From assembly GCF_000003815.2 (NCBI RefSeq), contig NC_049987.1:14480266-14544265 (forward strand): a stretch of 64,000 bases of DNA, in the 5' to 3' direction. Each line of letters begins with the position of its first letter. The stretch's first letter is position 1. The notes beneath the pieces were generated by a model. That model ran no database searches and was not told where the DNA came from. It worked only from the letters and a program-made list of their open reading frames with translations. Shown here in pieces: positions 40,846 to 54,372 of this stretch. The stretch comes from Branchiostoma floridae (lineage: Eukaryota; Chordata; Leptocardii; Amphioxiformes; Branchiostomatidae). The position numbers and the translations under genes are program-made.

Positions 40846-41294
40846 CTGTAGGGTAGGGCTGGGTATCGGTACAGCGTACCGGTACAAAACCGGTTTTTCG
40901 TATTGGACCGGTCCAGAAAAACCGGACCTGAAAAAATTAGGTGGACCGAATGTTGGACTGATTACAAAATTAACAGATTATTTTATCAGGCATTCACACG
41001 TTTTAGCGCTTGTAGATGGAAGAAAATAACAAGAGTGAAGTAGAGTAGAGTTTAGAATAATTTCTACCAAGTTTTACAGCCAATCGTACCGGTGCAGTTA
41101 GCGTTGTATAATTTTAAAGCGCCAGTGTGAGTCTAATACTCCACCAAACAGATTTCTTTGTAGTAAAATGGACAATTGATATGAGTCATACTGCATCAGG
41201 TCCAGGTTCAGGTCCGGACCTGGACCTAATCCTTTGGACCTGAACCGGACCTGGACCTGAATTTTCTGTACCGGTACCCACCCCTACTGTAGGG
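40846..41294. mobile_element. Non-autonomous hAT-type MITE, 433 bp, with 8-bp TSD
   Basis: CTGTAGGG occurs immediately outside both ends (40846-40853 and 41287-41294). The element (40854-41286) begins TAGGGCTGGGTATCGGTAC and its other end reads, on the minus strand, TAGGGGTGGGTACCGGTAC: two mismatches in about 21 bp. There are many internal ACCGG/GGACC subterminal repeats and no open frame of transposase size. An 8-bp TSD with TAGGG-type termini is typical of hAT. Confidence 0.85.
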
Positions 41295-44200
41295 CATACA
41301 TTTTGTACCGGATGGATAATTGCTTACATATATTCTGTAAACTGCAACTATTAGATGAGAAGTAAAACTTTATTCTTTTGAAAGAATAACATGCAGGAGA
41401 TGTGCTTAATAGGCTCTGAATTTTGCAACAGGTAAATTTCCTGTCAACTTCCTGTCTAGGTGGTATCAAATTATCAATTCCTATACACACCTAGTTAGTG
41501 TAGTCAATTGAATAGATCAAAACGGTCTCACATATTATGCTCGATGGTAAGTTTATTTATGCCCTGGCAAATCACATTAGCGGGTATGGCGATGACGGTG
41601 AAAGAACTCTGTTACTTCCTACTTGCGAGCTATTGTGGTCTGTTCGGCGCGCAATTAACCTACTTACGAGCGTCAGGGCCATAAATAAGTTGTGTAACTA
41701 GGACAGGAGGTGTCGGATTACACGTAATCCATAAGTAAAACTCCATATTTGGGGCGCGGAAGCGTTCAAAGTGACACCCATATCTGGAGGATTTACCTAG
41801 AGGAACGGTGAAGCTATTAATTCAAGTTTGCAGACAAATCATATTCTAGTAGTGTACTGTAAACTCATTTGTTTTCACAGGAACTTTATTTTGTTGTAGA
41901 AGGAGGTAAAACTAAACAGGGGTTTTCAATGTCAATGTTCACAGTTGAAACAAATCTATAGTACAGTTGTAAGACATTAGATTTAGAGACCCATATTCTC
42001 TCTATCATAAAATTGTGGAGGAGAGGTCACTGCAAAAGCTGCCAAAATAAAACCATCTCAAAAGTTACAAGATTAAGTGTAAGTAGAGATGCTTTTATGG
42101 AGCTTTTTGGTGTCACATTTACAAATTTACACTGTTTATACACTTTAAGATGTGTATATCTTTTTACAGTACTGCGGTGCATTAATTTTTCGTAAAGAGT
42201 TGTAAAGAGTTTGAGTGTAACAATTAAGTACATTTTCTACATTCTTTCCAAGTCAGTTCCACCCCTCATGAAATATAATTGATGTGGTGTGATAATTGAT
42301 AACCAAAGCGGAAACGGTGGCTCTTTTTATGTGTCTGTAGGTCAATCTTAATGGGTTGTTTAGATGCATGTAAATTGTAATACATGCTTCTCCCATTGCC
42401 ATTTTAATGCTGTATGTGTAGTGTTGTCTTTTCAAGATCTAAAAAGCATCTCAGGCTTAGTTGTAAACTTGGATGGATCATCTGGATGACATCATCTGGG
42501 AACTCCAAAACTGATGTGAGCGTGTGAATAAAAAAAGTTAAGCCCAAAAAAGTTGCCTTCATTATGAAATCTGAGTAGGTTGAAGGTTTAACAAATGATC
42601 AAACACATGGGATAGAATATCAAACAAAAGATTCTTCATTTTTGTTGTTTCACATCTTCTTCTTTGACCTCAGAATTGACGTTGACATTAGCATATGCTT
42701 TCCAATATAATTTCTTTATCTATAGCCTATATTTGCTCCTTTTGCAGCTACTTTGTACGATTTAAAGCATGGTTGAAAACTTTTTTTTATTTTTGGAAAT
42801 GGTCACAAATTGATAAGCGCGAGGATGTCATCCATATGATCAAATCAACATGGCCTAAATAATAAACAATTATCACGGTTTCATATAACCTTTCAAATTG
42901 ATATCGGGCAGCCCACTCCAGGCGTCCTGTGAAGGTGGTAGCCAGTGGCGGCCTCAGCTGCGACCACAACAAATATTTTTAGGAAGAGTGAGTCATCCCC
43001 ACAGTCAGATAAAATAAGGAGAGGAGCCTGGTCTGTGACAGTCTCCATATGGAACTGGGACATTCCTAACACCAAACATCAGCATCCTACACACCAACCG
43101 GCCGGGAAAGGAATTATAGGATAATGATACCTTTCTGAAGTACACCTTCTTTAGAAATCATTTATACATTGATTGATGTAATCTTTTGCACAAAATGTTT
43201 TTTCAGAGCATATTCGAAAAAAAGTAGATAAATACATCTTTTATCAACTTGGAATCAGATTATTCTAATACCAATTTACATTTATCTTGTTATATCAATT
43301 TTTTTTTTGAGATGCTGTTGTCTGTTACCACCTGATGCTTGGGGTGAATGTGGGTTGAAGTAAATGAATGAGATTGGTAGTTTGCTTTTATTAGATCTTA
43401 AGTAAAAACTATTAACATGATAATCTCAGTACTGGCTACAAATGTGAGGTTAGTGACCCATGTGTTAGTGGGTTTGCGCAACCACCACATTAGATACTAG
43501 TTTGAAATGTGGTAATTTTCTGTAATCAAAATGTTCAATTTTTTTTGCTTTTATATTCTGCCATTGTACTTGAAAACGGACTGCAAATTCTCTTTCAGCA
43601 TCAGGTGGGCAGCTACATTTTGTATAGACAGTTTTTTTATTTATCGATTTCCCACCTACCCGACTACACTTACTAATTTTAATTTGTTAACGTGAGGATC
43701 AGATGTTTTCAAAATTTTTAAAGAGATGCCATTCCTTTCATCCATGGTTGAAAAAATAGTAAAGATACAAGTGAGAAAATTCACTCGAAGGAAAAGAGTC
43801 TTGTTGTTTTGTCAATTTAGCAACTTCACAAGAAAAACTTAAAGGAACATTAACTCCATTTTCTCTTGTATACACTAAAAACAAAGAAATGCAGACTTTT
43901 TCCTGGCTGGTGTTTAAGTTATAACAGAGAAAAGTAACTGTTCCAATCTATCATGTCAACATTTTCATGTCAACATTTTCATGTTTTTCATGGTTCTCAA
44001 CAGAAACATTTTCCTTTTTGTGAGGCCTTTGGCTTACCAGAGGATCTCTGTTAACAGTGTAATACTCTATTCTAAACCAATATCGTAACACAGCAACAGT
44101 TATTGAAGAGGAAAAAAACATAAAAGAGAGAATAGTATACATCCCACCAGGAGGATTATGATAACTAAAGACGGATAACTATTTCGGATACCAGGCTATC

Positions 44201-44459
44201 TTTTGAGGAAACCATCGAATAACCCCCGGATTTAAGGGCTCTTTTTCCCTTTTGGTAGTTTCCTTTTGTACGAGTGACGGGGAGGTAAACTTATCCTGTT
44301 GGTTGTGGCTAAACGCTAGAGCGGCATCACAAAATAGGTGTAGGTTTCACGGATGAAAGCACAAGGCTTGACGGATAGGAAGTCCCCGTGCCTTGCTTAT
44401 ATGGGCAGGTCTTTCCCTGGGATTCCAAGAAGCCTTACTCTATATGTAAATGATATGCG

Positions 44460-46817
44460 TGTGGTTGGGTGGTGGTCACAAGGTCTGACAGCAGGCGGTG
44501 GGGACACAAGGCCAGCCCACGAGGCAACTGGCAGCAATCACAGATGGCCAAACTCCGTCCTGTGGTTTGGCACGAGGGGCGCTGACCACACAGGCAGGGC
44601 GACAATTTGGTTTGTGGAAAAACAGGAGAGTTTATTTATCAACCGAGATTGCAAACGAAAAGGGTAGAAGGATAGAAGATATGGCAAAAGTGTAGCGGTT
44701 AGTGTGGGTAAGCGGGTGGTTGGGTAAGATATAATTATCGTAGAACCTTGCCATTACATCTGTTAGTATCTGAGCTTAACCAAACAATTAAAGATTAATG
44801 GCATTGTGATAGCTTAGGACGAACATGCAAGTTGAAAAACATAATCCTCACAAATTCATTGAATATGATGGCTGGTATGTTGAAAACATATTCTACAGTA
44901 CAAACTGCAGTAGTTACATAGCAGATTTCTGATTCAGTGATTGTTAAGTTACTTACAGATAGACTTACAAGAGCAGGAAAAATAACAATGTAACAGTGCA
45001 TGATGTCAACAAAGACAATGTAGATAGTCATTTTTTCATGTGGATCTCATAACTACATAAATCTGTGTCAGTAGGTCATACTGTACTCATAGGGAAACAA
45101 GTACAATATAGACTATACATGGGAGCAGTGCAAAGCAATGATACAACATTCCAACTTGTAATGGAAATGCAGTCCAGGTTTAGTTTGGATATTGAGATGT
45201 ACAATATAGACAGATCAACGCAATCCAAAAAAAGTATCAGTCTAAAAAGAGGATGGAACGAACCTGATTTGTTTGTGATATTTGACTTGACTCAAAACGT
45301 TCAAATCTAAAAGATCCTATGAAAAAAACTGTTGTTTCGTGTTGCATGTTTGTATGTTGAGTAAAATAAAAGGTTTGTCACAAATATTATCAGATGGTGA
45401 CTTATGACTATGGATTTCTGCTCCCTGGAATCATTCACTTAACTTCTCCGCCATGTTGGCGAGAACGGTAAACTTCCTGCACTGTGCACCGCGCCCCGCA
45501 ACTTTCGCTGCTCTCCACCGACAAAATGTAGGTTTTCCTGCTAGAAAACCCTCAAAATGAACAAAAGAGCCACAACTCTTGGCAATGGAGCTATTTCAGA
45601 CCACAAAATGACTAATCTTTGGGAGAAAAACCAGTTCGACTGCTGAAAAATTCCTCTTAACCATCCTGATTATCGCTTCGGCGAGGTTGCTCAGACTTGT
45701 GGTCGGGCAAAATGGCTCTTACCACGATAAGGCTTTCCTCCTTCCAAATCGACAAAAGACTTCGAAAAAGTACCCTGAAAACGACCATAGGAGGCTAAGC
45801 CAGAGTTTCCTCCCCAAGTTTGTGGACCAACATGATCGGGGAGCTTCCTCCTCAAACCACAAAAATTAGGTGGGATACAACAACAACATGTAACCCAGCC
45901 GGTGTGCCGAGGTGGCTGCCGTGGTCGGAAAACAGGCCCCGTCAACGATTACGAAAAATGGAGGGTTCTTGTGGTTACCTTTTGTTCGGGCAGTCTGCAG
46001 CGCATCTCTCGTCCTCACCTTGACCACAAAAGATAATAGGTAGGGAAAAGTCTGGCCTGACTCCAATCGCAAAGTGGCGCTCTGGCTGGGATGGGTCCCT
46101 GCAACCTTGCCAACAGTCTAGTGCTGTACCATCGGAGTAGGGGTTGTAGAGCATGCCAGCACCAAACCAGCTGGAGGATGGGTACCGGGGACGCTTGTGG
46201 GGTCATTAGCATGCGTGATGTCACAGGGCAAACATTCCTACATGGATGGAGAGCGAGTCAGAGGTGGCGAACGGAGGGAGGGAAGCCACAAGGGGGAGGG
46301 GGCTTGCATAGATAATGAGCGTGGGGTCCATTGACCAAATTTTTGTGGTTTTTCCCCACTTCCTGTTTTTCAGTTGAGCAGCTTCCCTGGCACCCAAGCA
46401 TCCCCCTTTGTTTAACCACAGCACACGTTGTGGGCTCAGATTTTTCCCCACAGCGCCGGGGTAGCCACAGCAGAGGGGTTTTCCTGTCGGGAGAGGGGGG
46501 GGGGGTTTGTCGTCATGTTGTGGTACCTTGTTAGAGGAACTCTCCCATACCCACCTGTCTGTTAGAGGAGGGAGGAGATGTGGAAGAGCTGCTCAAGTTT
46601 CCATCTGTGGGAAACCATTTACACGCTCACATGAGCATTTAAAAGGTCGTGGAGGTCGCCAATCCCGCCTGCCTGGCTATTTTCAGGTGCTGTCTCCATG
46701 GCTGGGAGAGATTCCTATGCGATGGAGTCGCAGTCTTCCTCAGTTTGCTCACTTTTTATTTTTACCCTGAGCCCTGATATTCAAATCCACTTATTTTGTC
46801 ATCAGCGGCTTGTGGTC
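44460..46817. promoter_or_regulatory. RUNX-motif cluster, candidate autoregulatory enhancer
   Basis: TGTGGT/ACCACA cores occur at 44460, 44561, 44585, 45600, 45698, 45856, 45970, 46023, 46344, 46415, 46519 and 46811. That is twelve in 2.36 kb, where a random sequence gives about one. Eleven fit the fuller RACCACA/TGTGGTY consensus. TGTGGTT at 46344-46350 is 7 bp from an ETS site ACTTCCTG (46358-46365), and another ETS site is at 45472-45479. The region is GC-richer than its surroundings. Confidence 0.45.
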
Positions 46818-49799
46818 GGGAGGAAAATGACTTCAACAACACTTAGCGGGTTTTTAACACGTGTAGGGGAACACGCACTTCCGTGTAATTGGTTAATGGC
46901 TGGGACAGATTATAGCGTAGGTTTCGTGCCAAGGCTGCGGTTGCCAGTAGCAGGCTCGAAGCTAAATGGCCTACGCTGTTTAAGTAAGTAGGAGGTTGAT
47001 AATGGCATGTCAGATGCTGCCCGTCAAAATCCTTAATGGAGGACATTTTCCTGTTTCCCAAGATGCTCCAGTGGGAGCAACCTGTTTCAGGCCCTGAGGC
47101 TGCCCATTTTGTTCAAGGCTGGTGCCTGGAAAAACTTAATTTTCTGGAAAGTTTTGATTGTATTCTGGAAAGGATAACCTTTGGCCTAATAGCATATGAG
47201 CTTAACATTCCTATGGTTGATGCCTTTTCTGAAATTTTTGATCATAATATGAAGTGCCATTTTACTGTATTGCAGTTCACAAGTTGTGATACATTGACTT
47301 ATACAGGACTTGTATTGGAAAATATATTTTATTTGTGCAATTTTGAAGGATAGAGTTTGCTAACATATCACTCAGGTAAAAGAACATCTAAACTATAAAA
47401 GTGACTTTGTGTCAAGTTGCCTATCATAAATGCCTTGGTGCTAACTAGCAATTATGGCAACAAATTTCATGAGGAAATTGCTCGAAACCAAATGAAAAAT
47501 TTAACATGGCCTGACCAAATTTGGAGGTTTATATGTTCTTGATGTTGATCATGCATGCCTGACCACGAAAGTGCCCTCAAAGTGACAGTAATTGCTAAGC
47601 CCTTGGGGCGCAAAGTGGCGAATGTCGTGATGCCACAGAATGGGACGTCGCCATCAGCCAGGCGCCGGGGGAGTGGCGCGGGAAAACAGATGGGGACCGT
47701 GTCACGGCATGGTGTCGTCCACTCAATGGACCGGAAGGGCGACACACCACAGTCCTTAGATCCCACCAACATGGTGAGAACGGTAGCGTGCTGTGGTCTA
47801 GTGGTGAGCAATGTAGCCTTGCTTTAGATGACAAGGTAAAGAATGCATCATAGCCTAGTGCTAGGATAGGATACTGTACTGCAACATATTCACAGTACTG
47901 GTAAGGGCAGCGGAAGTCAGTCCCACGTTTCAGCACCCAACATACTTTTAAAAGAATGGCTCAAACCAATGGGTTCCCTATACATGAACTACCACAAGAG
48001 CATGTACTTAACAACTTTAAAAGGACAAAGAAATGAAGAGAAAAGTGACACCATATGGTTTGCCACTTTACCATACAGATTTGTGTAACCTATATTGTGA
48101 GGGAGTCACATTTAAATAGTTGATGAGGTTTGACAGGTGATTTGTTACAGATGATAAATGGTATCCATAACAATCACAGGTCAAGTCAGTGTGCAATGTA
48201 AAGGACTAAACACAAACAACATGTAATAATCAAGATTTTGCTGGTTATAAAAACTGCAGGTCTCAAATAAGGTACAGGAATTTGGTCGTAATCCTTAAGG
48301 TAAAAAGGATCCTCTTTTGTGGAAAAGCAGATTAATTTTGAAGATAAGCTTTTGTATTACATTGACGACAATACTTTGCAAGCAAATACTCTATGTAACA
48401 TGCCAGGAAGGTATTCCAAGATAATATTTCATATGAAAAATCAACACAATCTGTACAGTTGCCGATCAACAATTTTGCACAAATGTGCTGGTTTTCCTCC
48501 CCTTGAATGACCTACAATTGCCAATAACAGAACAGATCTCTCTAACTATTATTGTCCTTTGATTGAATCAATCTGGTGTGAAATGCCCGAGTCGATAAGA
48601 CAATTGTATTCCTGTCACTAATGAACATGATGCCAGATTGATGGCGAAATTTGTAAATCTCTTTGTAAATGGTAACCTACAAGGAGTACAATGATGTCTG
48701 ACAGAGAATTAAGTTGTCGCGTAAAAGACGTGCGAAGATTGTATCCCTAATCGATACTCACGTGTGACGGTCTTGTTGCTCGTGGTTAGGTTTAAAGGAG
48801 GGTGGCATGCAACCTTAATTACATTACGCTATCACAAAGAGATCAGTGCATTCGATGAACAACTACCAAATATTGATTCTGCACACAAGGAAGTTGTTTC
48901 GTGTAGTGCTACGTCAAATAAAAGGAAGAAAACACGTATGTACGTACAGGAAAAGGGATGATGTCACGCACGTCCTTGAAACTTTGCACGCCCTTCCTCG
49001 CACAGCCGGCTCCCGGGTTAGCGACACCCGCTACGTCGTGAACTGTAAGAGACAGAAAAGAAGAGCTGTCCTTTCGCAGTCGTGGCAAGTTTGTATTGAC
49101 AGATATATGACATGCATGGCAGGGTTTACCCCAGGCCCCAGGAGGATAACCTGGGAAATTAATTGCCCAACCCCAGGGGACTCGGCGAGTGGCGAGGGAC
49201 GCGGGGTGGCACCGCGGGAGCATCGTGTTACAACGAGCGGCACCAGTGCGGAGAGCCTGTGGCGCTACCATGTCCGCGACCTGCTCAGCTGGAGATTAAA
49301 GCTATAATTGAATGTGCATTTAATAGCCCAGCATGGGTGGAAGGTCCTTTTGCCCCCTTCCTTCAGGTCGATATCAACTGGAACAAATATCGGAGCTGAC
49401 AGGTAGAAGCACTGGCATATGTCTGCTGTTATTGGCCCTGCTTGTGGAGATATGTCACCGTTAAGTATCGGATTGTTCGTACGGAACAGGTATATGGCCA
49501 GGTGACATATGCGCAGTAAAGGATTTTTCCTGACATTTTAAACAGAGTCTTATCAAGATCTCATTGTCTACATTGTAATACATCAAAATTATAACCACAT
49601 TTTGTCAATGTGAGATTGAGTTTAATGTGTCTCATCATATCATTAAACACAATTATACTTACTAAAATTCAGTTGAGACACTGGGAAGAAATTCGAAATA
49701 TTGTAAGGAAATAGACTGGGAAATATAATGGGAAATTGACAGTTGTAACTTTTTTTGTCTGAAAATATGTCAGGAGAAGTTTTGAAAGAGAATGACATT

Positions 49800-50020
49800 G
49801 GCGACCTGTCTGATTACCCAAAGACAAGCGGCTGATGAGTGGGATAATCACAACGTTTAGCCGGGGGATTGCCGGGTTGTTAGGGCCACCTTAGGGTGGG
49901 TAATCCTGCTTCATTAGTGGTACTTACAGCCGCAGACGGCTCATCAATAACCTCCACTGTCACAGGGCGGATCAAACCGGACAATTTGTCATTAAGGCGG
50001 GGATTTCGCTGGTTGTGTCA
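49800..50020. promoter_or_regulatory. Candidate non-coding regulatory block
   Basis: An isolated GC-richer block holds several homeodomain-type sites (GGGATAATC, GGTAATCCTGC, CATTAAGGCGG). No coding frame or repeat was recognised. Call by composition and motif only. Confidence 0.2.
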
Positions 50021-50559
50021 AACATAGGAGGCTTTTAGCTCTTTAGGAACTGTGTTTATATTACAGAAAATTCCACCAGGATGATAAGCCTATTGCAAGA
50101 TAAAACATTTATTTTTATAGAAAAGTCTTAAAAGTTCACATTCTAGGACTTCAAGGTATGTTCAGTAAAAAAACAGAAAAGGTGGCAAGAGGGAAAATAT
50201 TGTACAAGCAACTTTTAATGCCACCAAAAGCAATAGCAGTAGTATAATAGCAGTCCATATATTAAAACTAACCTGGCGTTAACTGTAGACATTGGAAAAC
50301 AAAATTCCTGTTTTTATTAGGGCAAATAAAAATTAGATGGTCTTTATTTAGTCTTTTGAGTTAACAACAAAATGTTTTGAGAGGCATAGTGTTGATCTCC
50401 CTTCACTTTTGTCTATGACATAAGGAAAGGAATGGGAAATATCTCAATAATGCATTAACAAAGGCGCCATGTGACGACAATTTAAACGTATCAACAGCGC
50501 ATTTTATCGTGGTACACAGGTGCGACTGTAACCCTACCTGTCTCTGAGTGGGCCATTTT

Positions 50560-51120
50560 CTTCCCGCACACGCCACGACAACATAACCGCGTTAATGTGG
50601 GTATTAGCCCTGTTTGATTAAAGCCCTGACGTCAGCGAATCACAGACATCGCTCAGACGGAATTAGACGGAGTCTTAGTCCGAGGAAAGTGGACGCCATG
50701 TAGACGTACGCTGCGACTTCTCTTTAGTAAAAAACCGTATCAATTTTGTCGTTATCGATGAGGAAGATGCTTATGGTCTTAGTCATTTAGACCGTGTTCT
50801 TCTGGCCACAGCCATGGCGGCGCCATCCCGCGTCCCCAGAGTCCTCTCGTGGTACATTAAGCGAAGTATGGCATCCCACGCTATTGCAGGATCGACGCAA
50901 ATGTGGAGGGGCAGTCGCTGTCAGCGCCCACTTAATAATGCAAATGCAATTCGTGCTGACCGCGGGAAAGCCACAAGTAGCCAGACGCGAGGCGACAGGT
51001 TTAGACGGCAGCATTAGCGAAATCAGCGGGACGGGATCACGTGGCGTGCAGAAGAAGAGACGGGAATTAAGGCTCATTTGCCCATTATCGTGGTAACCTT
51101 CGCTGGTAGATTTGGGGACA
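50560..51120. promoter_or_regulatory. Candidate non-coding regulatory block with octamer motif
   Basis: A CpG-rich stretch includes ATGCAAAT (50938-50945) overlapping ATGCAATT (50944-50951), plus a TGACGTCAG CRE-like site near 50627. Opposed open frames here (50787-51179 minus, 50794-51096 plus) look like composition effects. Confidence 0.22.
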
Positions 51121-51454
51121 GATAACAACATTGTTTCAACCCTCTTGGGACTTAGTGTCAACTGGGGTGGACAGCACATAACTACTGGAAAAATTACAGG
51201 TACAAAGGTGTATTACATAAGAATTACTTCTTTGAAGTCAATGACATAATGAACACCAACAAGGGCAAACTGTACAAATAACTTTTGGGGGGTTCAGTAC
51301 AATGTTCAACAATTAAGAATTTGAAAAAAGATTGATGGAACAGATTCAAAGAGTCCATAACTATCATACCTTTCAAGGGAGAAAAATCTGCACCCTTCGA
51401 AAAGCTCACAATCACACAGTCACTGACTTTTAAACGACAGGTCCACTTGACTTT

Positions 51455-51684
51455 CAAACAGCTCTACCTGACTGTTCCAAACAGCTCTACCTGACTGTTC
51501 CAAACAGCTCTACCTGACTGTTCCAAACAGCTCTACCTGACTGTTCCAAACAGCTCTACCTGACTGTTCCAAACAGCTCTACCTGACTGTTCCAAACAGC
51601 TCTACCTGACTGTTCCAAACAGCTCTACCTGACTGTTCCAAACAGCTCTACCTGACTGTTCCAAACAGCTCTACCTGACTGGAC
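51455..51684. repeat. Near-perfect 23-bp minisatellite, about 10 copies
   Basis: The unit CAAACAGCTCTACCTGAC plus TGTTC repeats from 51455 with exact 23-bp register; the last copy (51662) diverges in its final bases. Copies appear identical, which indicates recent expansion. Confidence 0.95.
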
Positions 51685-54135
51685 ATAATACAGGTCAAGG
51701 AAGTGTATTCACCACCAACTCTACTCTGTTCAGTCTATTGACAGGAAGTCTATTGGAATCGTAAGTGGGACCTCCCAATTTTTGTCCACAAACTGACCTT
51801 TCTTGTGGTCACAGTGGTTACTTCCCAATGTGTGCGGCCACAGGATATCAACTGGACCACCAGAAAACAATGTCCTCCCTGATCCATAGGACCCCCGTCT
51901 TTGTTTCCTTCCAATGAGAGGAAGTGTAGGATAAATAGACGTCTATCACTTCCTGTACGGTATTGTTCTGTTGTGGTATAGGCCATAAAAACAAATGTTG
52001 CTGACCAACACTATTGTAACATCCTGTGTGTAAGACCACCTCTATAGATGGCTTGTACAACCTGTAACTTAACTCCCAGTACCTTGTAATGTTGATATGG
52101 TGGGGGAAATCTAACTATTGTGTATGTGAGACTGTAACCATGAGGATTTGAATCTGAATTGTAATATACATGTAAGTCGTGTACAGTACTGACACATAGC
52201 ATAGCATACCTGTACAATTTGTGGGTAGTAAGTTCATACACCTTGCATTAGGAACATGTATTTATCAATGAACAATGGAACAAATCCCTACTTTTACCAC
52301 CAAAAAATTGGTGGGTTCTCCAATGTGCTGTCCAGGGTATGGCTGCGATTATTCACTATCAAGATTTGAAATATCGCCTAAAATGTAAGATTGAATGCCT
52401 TTGTGCCGAGTTGAAAAGATGTTTGATAGGACACATAAGGATATTGTGGAAGAGCATTAGGGAGAAGAAAATACAGATCTATTGTCTCTGCTTGTTCTTA
52501 CCCAGGAAGTCTACCTGAAACAGACAGGTGTGTCCCAACCTTTTCCTTTCCAAAACACTATCGAAAAATCTGTGCGTAAATCGACACCGTCATGCCTTAT
52601 GTATATAGAATCTTCTCAAGGCCACTTCTGTATGACAAACAATTATAAAGTCACGTACGAAGGACTTGTGTTATAAGTCTACCTTTTAAGCCAGGTATCA
52701 TAATTTCATTGTTTTTTGTTTCCAGATTACAGACGTAAAACAACAATTGTACTAGTCTCCCAAAGCCAAAGTGCTTCATAGCCAGGGCTTTTTGAACAGG
52801 TGTATAGCGAATAATGAGCTCTGGCATTTTGACAACCAACAGATGTAACTAGAGGCGCCCAGAGTCTCACAGAAATTGTGAAAGTTAATTTAGCGTGAAA
52901 AATCTTTCAACGCTGTGGGCATGAAGTTTGTACAATGAAGTTTGCACAATTTGTCGGTCATGACGCCTGGCAAGGAAAAAGAAAACACAGGTTTCTAAGA
53001 TGCAGAGACGATTGTTCAAGAAAATATTAAGACATACCAGAGACGACATGTATCTTGATTGCCCCCCCACCCCGTCAAAGTTTTCTTTTGTGCAGATTTG
53101 AGTGCAAGTTGTTGAATTGTCTTTGACTTTTCAGCTAAATGATTTTACCAACTATAGATACCATTGAACCTCCTTATTTTAAAAAATTCCAGATTTTGTC
53201 CAGCATATCCAAATGTACTAGTTCTAAGTTCATTTCTGTGCCCCCCCCCCTCAAAAAAAGTATGTCAGGTTTTGAATGACAGTGTTGAGTTTCATCCTAA
53301 ATAGTTCAGGTGTTTTTGTGCTGTCATTGAGAGGAAGTTGACTCCCAGGTACAATAACAAGAAAACATGGGGTGAGGACAAAGCACTGTTGTCTACTGGA
53401 ACATGTTTGCCGCCAATCCAGGTGTAGTCAAGGGGCACAAATGACAGACGGACGTATTGTCTGCTCGGAAACTTAGAATTGTTTCTTAGAAACGGCTTGT
53501 CTACATGTAGGTACTGCCTTAGTATCGGTTTGAACGTGTATGACTTCGAGTTGTAATTTATAAAAAGGACCCTCTAAAAACTACCTGGTGTGATGCTAGA
53601 GTTTTCTGTAGGTATTGAAATGAAATTCCTGTCAACAAAAAGATGGCTTATTTCAGATTATAAATGTTATGTTTTGTGATAGAAATTGTAATCTTGGCTG
53701 TATTGGATATGTTGTTTGGGTTCGGGACATCTCCGATAGGCACATGGTTTTTACAGAAAGACACAAGTGTCTTTGTTTAGTCACATTGTGTAGAATGGTT
53801 TATTGAAATGCACAATTTAAATGAGGATATAGTTTTCTCTTGATCATAAATTTTACCTAACAAAAGGAATGCTGTGGTTTTATTCTGAAGTTTCCTCTTC
53901 TAACAGAATGTCCCAAGAGGTCCCAACATAATGGGCATCTTTTTTACTGTCTCATGCAAAGAGTTTATCAAATTATATGGAAATGTTGCCCGTAAAAAGC
54001 TCACTTTATATAAAGCCATTCCTACCCGCTACTTAGTTTGAATACTGCATGAAGTATGATACCTATTGTTGCTCTATATAGTATATACATGGAAGGATGG
54101 TCCCAAGGGGTTATTCTAATAGCCAATAAGAAAAG

Positions 54136-54165
54136 TACACAGTCCTTTTTTAAAAGGACTGTGTA
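54136..54165. repeat. Perfect palindromic hairpin
   Basis: TACACAGTCCTTTT and its exact complement are separated by 2 bp (14-bp arms). No flanking duplication was seen. Confidence 0.8.
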
Positions 54166-54307
54166 ATAAATGGTTTATTGGGATCATACTTTTAAGTATT
54201 TATTCATTCATTCTTTTGATGATTCTTGTGATCATACAGTCTCATGATCATTTCATTCATTCTTGTTGCCAAGCTGAGGTCTGGTATCCAGGCTATCATT
54301 CTTGTAA

Positions 54308-54372
54308 TCATTCATTCATTCATTCATTCATTCATTCATTCATTCATTCATTCATTCATTCATTCATTCATT
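54308..54372. repeat. (CATT)n microsatellite
   Basis: About sixteen perfect CATT units. A TATCCAGGCTA half-motif like the end of the element at 61049 lies just before it (about 54286). Confidence 0.95.

Noticed and set aside
42820-42862. Plus-strand EDVIHM reading that resembles the SPT3 EDVVHTQ segment
   Set aside because: Flanking residues do not fit SPT3 and there is no acceptor or phase match.
47780-47830. RUNX core at 47792 and tRNA A-box-like TGGTCTAGTGGTGAGC
   Set aside because: Same bases serve both readings and no B box follows; not counted in the RUNX cluster and not called a SINE.
50640-50700. Minus-strand ATG reading MASTFLGLRL, reminiscent of the vertebrate Runx P1 start MAS
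   Set aside because: Runs to a stop without a usable phase-1 donor and the remaining residues do not match.
50814-51017. Plus-strand MAAPSRVPRV frame with good Kozak context
   Set aside because: No recognised protein, no clear donor, and a competing minus-strand frame; treated as CpG-rich non-coding DNA.
54136-54165. Palindrome considered as a further TAGC foldback element
   Set aside because: Ends are TACAC, with no flanking duplication; listed only as a hairpin.
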